Source of the DNA: Lachnospiraceae bacterium
GTDB lineage: Bacteria; Bacillota; Clostridia; Lachnospirales; Lachnospiraceae
Length of the DNA stretch: 46,191 nucleotides
Assembly: GCA_017467845.1 (NCBI GenBank)
Contig: JAFUKH010000068.1
Span: forward strand, 1-46,191
Direction: 5' to 3'
This document shows, in pieces, positions 41,889 through 46,191 of this stretch (positions are counted from its first letter, which is position 1; every line of letters begins with the position of its first letter). The notes beneath the pieces were generated by a model that saw nothing but the letters and a program-made list of their open reading frames with translations, searched no databases and was not told the DNA's origin. Position numbers and translations under genes: made by a program.

Positions 41889-43403
41889 CTATTCCTGCAC
41901 CATTTGATTCAATTGCTCCGAAAGTCCCTTAATCACTTCCGCAATATCTGCAAGACTTTCTGTACCTGCGCTGTTTTCCTGGGTTGCCGCATTCACATGC
42001 TCTACTGCATTGCAGTTTTGCTGGGTATTATCACGAATCAGTCTCATACTGTCGGAAACCTCACCACTCTTTTCTTTAATAATTTCTGCTGTTTCGTCAA
42101 TAGCATGAATCTGCGTTGCCAGCTCCTCATTAGATGAAGTTATTAAAGTAGATGACTCATTTGCTTTCTGAATGCTACTCATACCATTTTGTGTAAGTAT
42201 CGCATTCTGTTCCATTGCAATCACTGCACTCTCCGTATTATCTACCACTTCATGTACGATGGCACCAATACTTTCCACCGCGGTCTTAGTCTGCTCCGCA
42301 AGCTTTTGTATCTCTTCCGCTACCACTGCAAATCCCTTACCATGCTCTCCGGCTCTTGCTGCTTCTATAGAAGCATTCAGCGCCAGGATATTCGTGCGGT
42401 TAGAAATACTCGTAATCGTCTGCACAATACCGATAATCTCCTTGGACTGCTCACCAAGACTGCTGACAATCAGCTTGCACTCATTGGTACTTGCATGAAT
42501 CTGCTCCATATTGGCAGTAGCTTCATCCATTCGATTCTGATTTTCCCGGGTGTTTTCCCCAATTTGATCTGTCAAAATGGCAGTCTTATGGTTCATAGTG
42601 CTAAGACCTTCCAATTCCTCCGAAATATCACTGATACGAAGCTCTGCATTTTCTACTGCCGTAGCGTTATCCATGGATCCGGTCAACAAGGTTTCGGACT
42701 CCTTGGCAATTCTCTGGTTCGCACGCAGCGAATTCTGGGCAATCTCCGCCAGCTCCGTTACCATATCCAAAAGAGATTTCGAAGACTTTGCTGCATTGTC
42801 CTTCATCTTGGTCATTCGCTCCAGCATTTCCTTCTGCTCTTCTGCTCCCATAAGATTGGAAAGCATGGATGCCGTTCTACCACAAAGCATGGTGAAAATT
42901 GCTGCTACCGCAATAACAATCAACGCTCTGGGCATCACACCGAAAATGATAACACCATAAAGCTCTGTAAAGTTATCATCCTGTAATGTCTGCAATTCAA
43001 AAGCCAGAATCTGTCCTACGGATACCCCTGTTACCGTAAGAGCCGTCGCCACAATATTCAGCTTCTTAGAAAAGTAAAGACTGGCGATGGCGATGGGATA
43101 TACATATATGGCAACCACATGAAAGGTCAGTGTAATACTAAGAAGTGTTACAAAGATGGACGCACATATGATATTAATATACTTAATAAAACTGCCCTCT
43201 TTCTTTAAAAGATTAACTATAAGAGTTGGCAGAAGCAGCGTCATACTACCCCCTAAATAAGCAATAGTCATAATATTTTGCTCCACCACAAATATACCTA
43301 CTACGTTTAGAATATAAATCAATGTAAATATCACAAAGGTAACTCTCATGACCTTGGCAACGATTACATTTGCCTCTTTTTCATTTTTCTTAAGTAATTC
43401 CAT
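41889..43403 (-). CDS. Chemoreceptor-like protein: multi-pass membrane input domain + MCP signalling domain
   Basis: The protein has 504 residues. Residues ~15-185 contain about six membrane helices with little extracellular mass. The following long helical region has the MCP hairpin tip [33 protein letters not shown]. No HAMP domain and no classic periplasmic sensor are visible. It would control CheA kinase or a similar partner. Its membrane domain is a paralogue of that in the HD-GYP protein encoded 18 bases upstream: [20 protein letters not shown] against [20 protein letters not shown]. The ATG has AAGGAGAATACAT upstream. Confidence 0.9.
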   Translation of the reverse strand: MELLKKNEKEANVIVAKVMRVTFVIFTLIYILNVVGIFVVEQNIMTIAYLGGSMTLLLPTLIVNLLKKEGSFIKYINIICASIFVTLLSITLTFHVVAIYVYPIAIASLYFSKKLNIVATALTVTGVSVGQILAFELQTLQDDNFTELYGVIIFGVMPRALIVIAVAAIFTMLCGRTASMLSNLMGAEEQKEMLERMTKMKDNAAKSSKSLLDMVTELAEIAQNSLRANQRIAKESETLLTGSMDNATAVENAELRISDISEELEGLSTMNHKTAILTDQIGENTRENQNRMDEATANMEQIHASTNECKLIVSSLGEQSKEIIGIVQTITSISNRTNILALNASIEAARAGEHGKGFAVVAEEIQKLAEQTKTAVESIGAIVHEVVDNTESAVIAMEQNAILTQNGMSSIQKANESSTLITSSNEELATQIHAIDETAEIIKEKSGEVSDSMRLIRDNTQQNCNAVEHVNAATQENSAGTESLADIAEVIKGLSEQLNQMVQE

Positions 43404-43421
43404 ATGTATTCTCCTTTATTC

Positions 43422-44636
43422 TTATTTGCTGAGCTCTGCGTGAACCCTTTCTACTTTATCCCTGATATCCAGAAAAATCTCCGTTAGTACCGGATCAAAA
43501 TCCTGTCCACTTCCCTCAAAAATAATATCAAAGCACTTATCCAAAGGCATTGCCTCCCGATAACACCGCTTTTCCGATAAAGCATCAAACACATCGGCGA
43601 TTGCCATGATTCTGGCTGCCAGTGGGATTTCCCTTCTCTTTAATCCCTCCGGATAGCCCTTTCCGTTCCATTTCTCATGATGATACCTTGCTACCTGATA
43701 AGCCATCTTGGTATAAGCCTCATCCCCCAGATGCCCGAAGGTCTCTTCAATAATTCTTCCGCCACTAACTGCATGAGTTTTAATTACCTCAAACTCCTCT
43801 GCAGTAAGCTTTCCCGGCTTTTGCAAAATCACATCCGGTATGGCGATTTTACCTATATCATGCATGGGTGCTGCCATACATAGATTCTTTATATACTCCT
43901 CTGTCAAAACCGCCTCATAGCCTCCGCGCCGAAGCAGTTCTTCCGCAAGCAGTTTCACATACATGGTGGTTCGCTTAATATGTCCCCCGGTGCTACCATC
44001 CTTATTCTCTACTAAAGTAGCAAACCCCATTACCATTTCCTTATGATACTGGGATAATTCCTCCGCAGACTTTGTCAGCTTTGACAGAAGTGCCACTGTT
44101 CTGGAGCAAAGCATGGTAAATATAATCGCTACCGCAATCAGTACCATCGCCCGTGGGATGATTCCCCATACAACAGTCTTATATAAAGTTTCAAAATTAT
44201 CATCCTTCAAGGTTGGTAGATAAAAAGCAAGCAATTGTCCTGCTGAGGTTCCCACCACGGTAAGTGAAGTTGCAAAAATATTCAGCTTCTTTGAAAAATA
44301 CAGGCTGGCTATAGCAATGGGATACACATAGACCACCACCACATGATAAGTGAGCGTAATGCTAATCAGCATCACAAATAAAACACTACTACATACATTC
44401 ACATACTTTATATATTTATTTTCCACCTTAAACAGATAGGTAAGAATCATCGGTAACAATAATAAAACACTACTGCACGTATATACCGGAATCATGATAC
44501 CATCTTTAATAACAAACACACCCAGCACATTCAACAAATACACCATTGTAAAAATGCAAAATGTGGTACCCATCACCTTTGCTACAGTCTTGTTCGCCTG
44601 TTTTTCATTTTCCAATAAAATGGGATTTTCTCGCAA
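43422..44636 (-). CDS. HD-GYP domain protein with multi-pass membrane input domain
   Basis: The protein has 404 residues from TTG 44636, which has AGAGGTGAT about five bases away; the GTG at 44645 lies within that site. The N-terminal ~185 residues form about six membrane helices. The C-terminal HD-GYP domain has MHDIGKIAIPDVIL, KTHAVSGGRII and RYHHEKWNGKGYPEGL, all expected for a cyclic-di-GMP phosphodiesterase of this class. It is cotranscribed with the MCP-like protein, whose membrane domain is its paralogue, so the two outputs probably answer the same signal. Confidence 0.9.
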   Translation of the reverse strand: MRENPILLENEKQANKTVAKVMGTTFCIFTMVYLLNVLGVFVIKDGIMIPVYTCSSVLLLLPMILTYLFKVENKYIKYVNVCSSVLFVMLISITLTYHVVVVYVYPIAIASLYFSKKLNIFATSLTVVGTSAGQLLAFYLPTLKDDNFETLYKTVVWGIIPRAMVLIAVAIIFTMLCSRTVALLSKLTKSAEELSQYHKEMVMGFATLVENKDGSTGGHIKRTTMYVKLLAEELLRRGGYEAVLTEEYIKNLCMAAPMHDIGKIAIPDVILQKPGKLTAEEFEVIKTHAVSGGRIIEETFGHLGDEAYTKMAYQVARYHHEKWNGKGYPEGLKRREIPLAARIMAIADVFDALSEKRCYREAMPLDKCFDIIFEGSGQDFDPVLTEIFLDIRDKVERVHAELSK

Positions 44637-44676
44637 ATAAATCACCTCTTTATGCTATTCTCAATATCTTTCGCCT

Positions 44677-44853
44677 TCAACACAGAGCTGCTTTCCTAAC
44701 TATGGAAACTCTCTGATTCTTCACATCAATCAGAGTCTCTTTTTTGCACTTGGGGCAAAAAAGAGGGAAATTTTTCAGTTCTGTCTCTTTACGAATCTGT
44801 ATCCTTGTTTTTCCATTACATATCGGACATAGAATCCACTCGTTATTCTCCAT
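44677..44853 (-). CDS. Cysteine-rich KTR domain protein
   Basis: This 58-residue ORF starts MENNEWILCPICNGKTRIQI. Two CxxC pairs (CPIC, CPKC) and the GKTR motif match the small Cys-rich KTR family common in Lachnospiraceae, probably a zinc-ribbon protein of unknown role. The ATG at 44853 has GGGGGAAGACA upstream. It ends 40 bases before the HD-GYP start on the same strand, so it may head that operon. Confidence 0.85.
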   Translation of the reverse strand: MENNEWILCPICNGKTRIQIRKETELKNFPLFCPKCKKETLIDVKNQRVSIVRKAALC

Positions 44854-44882
44854 TGTCTTCCCCCTTCTAGTCTATATATCCT

Positions 44883-44918
44883 ATTATAGTTATCAAAACG
44901 TATTTTTTCATTTATAAT
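44883..44918. promoter_or_regulatory. Overlapping divergent promoters for the KTR and AraC genes
   Basis: Plus strand: TTATCA (44890-44895), 17 bases, TATAAT (44913-44918). Minus strand: a perfect TATAAT (44883-44888) directly beside the plus -35. The two transcription starts would interfere, giving scope for the AraC protein to regulate both sides. Confidence 0.45.
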
Positions 44919-44984
44919 CATCATGTTTCCATTGTATAATTTGAGATTTCATGACATAATTTCTTTTATAAAGGAGGACGAAGC

Positions 44985-45866
44985 ATGCCTACACCAATAC
45001 CACAGGGACAGCAAATCATTGTCACCCATATTCGTTTTGACAAGCCCTATCATATGGATTCCCTGCAAATGGCAACAGACCATTACAACATCGGAATCAC
45101 TCTCAGGGGACATCGCCGAACCATTACTCCCCTCTATACCTACTCCTATCAGGCGGGAGATGTAGCACTGCTGCCACCATACGTCCTTCATCGTACCTTA
45201 GCAGAATATAACGAGCCCTACGAACGTATCATGGTTAAATTTTCCCCCGAATATGTAGAACCTTTTATCCGTCAAGTAGGACAACCTGTATTTAACCGAT
45301 TATATGAAACCTATGTTTATCACTTTTCTAAAGCAACACAAGAAAAGCTGAAAACCATGTTCTTCGATATCTATGAAGAATACCAAAAGGACACTCCCTA
45401 CAAAGAATTTATCATGCAGGGAATGCTTTTTCGTATCTTTACTACGGTTCTTGAAGAACACATCTCTGAAGAAATGACATTGCATCCACAGCAGCTTTCT
45501 CCTGCAATTTTGGGTGCCATTATATACATGGAAGACCACTATAAAGAACAGCCTTCCATGGAAAAAGTTGCCGAATACGCCGGTTTTTCCGCCGGATATT
45601 TTTCAAGACTTTTTCACGCTCAGCTTGGCATGACATACAGTACCTATCTAAACAATATCCAGCTTCGCCATGTGCAGATTCTGCTATCCACTACCAACAA
45701 ATCTGTCATGGAAATTGCACAGGAAACAGGGTATTGTCATGGGGAATATCTTTCCGCCATGTTTAAGAAAAAAACAGGTCTGACACCCAGTCAGTACCGC
45801 AAGCAATGTCTGCTTAGAAAGGATACTGTGTATCTTCCGCAAAATACAGAAACGCAGAGTCCATAA
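44985..45866 (+). CDS. AraC-family regulator with N-terminal cupin domain
   Basis: The protein has 293 residues. Residues ~10-110 form the AraC-type ligand-binding cupin (YSYQAGDVALLPPYVLHRT) and the last 100 form the double helix-turn-helix (MEKVAEYAGFSAGYFSRLFHAQLGMTYSTYL; EIAQETGYCHGEYLSAMFKKKTGLTPSQYR). It probably senses a small sugar and controls sugar genes outside the window. The ATG has AAAGGAGGACGAAGC upstream. The gene stands alone, and its final codons are part of a terminator-like hairpin. Confidence 0.92.
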   Translation: MPTPIPQGQQIIVTHIRFDKPYHMDSLQMATDHYNIGITLRGHRRTITPLYTYSYQAGDVALLPPYVLHRTLAEYNEPYERIMVKFSPEYVEPFIRQVGQPVFNRLYETYVYHFSKATQEKLKTMFFDIYEEYQKDTPYKEFIMQGMLFRIFTTVLEEHISEEMTLHPQQLSPAILGAIIYMEDHYKEQPSMEKVAEYAGFSAGYFSRLFHAQLGMTYSTYLNNIQLRHVQILLSTTNKSVMEIAQETGYCHGEYLSAMFKKKTGLTPSQYRKQCLLRKDTVYLPQNTETQSP

Positions 45867-45899
45867 ACTGTAACATCTACAGTTTTATAGGCTCTGCGT
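45852..45899 (+). terminator. Long hairpin spanning the AraC-gene stop codon
   Basis: The left arm, from ACGCAGAG through AACTGTA, pairs with TACAGTTT through CTCTGCGT, about 20 bp with a few mismatches and one bulge, around the loop ACATC. The left arm includes the last four codons and the stop. No clean T-run follows. The gap after it (45900-46003) shows a minor hairpin GAGACTTTCGTCTC followed by TTTT at 45932-45949 and no gene. Confidence 0.6.
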
Positions 45900-46003
45900 C
45901 TTAGCGTCTGGCTCTGTTTTATAATCTATTCTGAGACTTTCGTCTCTTTTACCATTTTCTTTAAAGCTATAAATTGATATTGTCAATATTATGAAAATTC
46001 AAA

Positions 46004-46191
46004 TTATCCAAACAACTGCTTTGCTGCCTGTTCTAATGCCTGGCGTTCTTCTGTATTATCATAAGCAGTTTGCTTATCATCAATTCCACTAACAACATTG
46101 ATGGAAAACAAGCCATCTCTATTACAATAGAAAAAAATCTTCTTTACACCATTTATCTTTATTCTTGCTTCCGCATTTCCTTCCGGATAAA
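46004..46191 (-). CDS. C-terminal end of an unknown protein (5' part outside window)
   Basis: A minus-strand frame open to the window edge gives 62 residues, beginning YPEGNAEARIKINGVKKIFF, continuing YCNRDGLFSINVV and ending ERQALEQAAKQLFG before TAA at 46004-46006. The other two frames are closed by stops. No domain is recognised in this fragment. Confidence 0.6.
   Translation of the reverse strand, partial: YPEGNAEARIKINGVKKIFFYCNRDGLFSINVVSGIDDKQTAYDNTEERQALEQAAKQLFG

Noticed and set aside
42189-42986. 265-residue plus-strand ORF opposite the MCP gene
   Set aside because: The MCP frame has conserved signalling motifs throughout; the opposite ORF is Cys/His-rich by codon complementarity and has no start signal.

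Overview
The window looks like chromosomal DNA of a low-to-moderate GC Gram-positive anaerobe of the Clostridia, most likely a gut Lachnospiraceae. The evidence is strong AGGAGG-type ribosome sites, lipobox binding proteins, LplB/LplC-type permeases, a PadR/HAAS pair, a Cys-rich KTR protein, a short LigA, and sodium-pump decarboxylase subunits. I see no rRNA, tRNA, CRISPR array, phage or transposase gene. Most genes are on the minus strand.

Layout. (1) Positions 1-11.1 kb, minus strand: a carbohydrate locus resembling the Bacillus lpl/yet and yes clusters for rhamnogalacturonan. It holds a DUF1961 (YesU-like) protein, a membrane AraC regulator (YesS-like), two permeases, a lipoprotein binding protein, a GH2 enzyme and a YetA-like protein cut by the window edge. 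A full match to the CcpA cre consensus lies upstream of the transporter genes, and a 166-bp nested palindrome sits between the binding-protein and GH2 genes. (2) 11.3-15.4 kb: a VanW surface protein (+) converging on a second, enzyme-less sugar ABC operon. (3) 15.6-19.9 kb: a housekeeping operon, RNase H - RluF-like pseudouridine synthase - LigA - MetA. (4) 20-24.8 kb: a membrane-anchored 12-residue-repeat protein, a short OadG-like gamma subunit, an OadB-type beta subunit, and a divergent P2A calcium-type ATPase. (5) 24.8-26.5 kb: phosphate transporter Pit with its DUF47 partner. (6) 26.7-32.4 kb: an FtsX-type ABC exporter with a heavy-metal-binding-domain protein, an Xre membrane protein, and a PadR/HAAS pair whose HAAS protein carries a decarboxylase-like GGADGPT motif.

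(7) 32.7-38.7 kb: an unrecognised 593-residue protein, a VanY-like D,D-carboxypeptidase, an unrecognised membrane-anchored protein, and a histidine kinase / response regulator pair. The same 17-bp direct-repeat box (TGTATC, 11-bp period) lies upstream of the regulator gene and of the carboxypeptidase gene, which suggests an autoregulated envelope-response regulon. (8) 38.7-44.9 kb: a degenerate J-domain/TPR protein, a chemoreceptor-like protein and an HD-GYP protein whose membrane input domains are clear paralogues, and a short KTR protein. (9) 45-46.2 kb: a cupin-AraC regulator (+) and the 3' end of an unknown minus-strand gene.

The best candidates for something undescribed are the twin-output sensor pair in (8), the TGTATC-box regulon in (7), the GGADGPT graft in the HAAS protein, and the palindromic element in (1). 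All assignments come from reading motifs and gene order; no database search was run.
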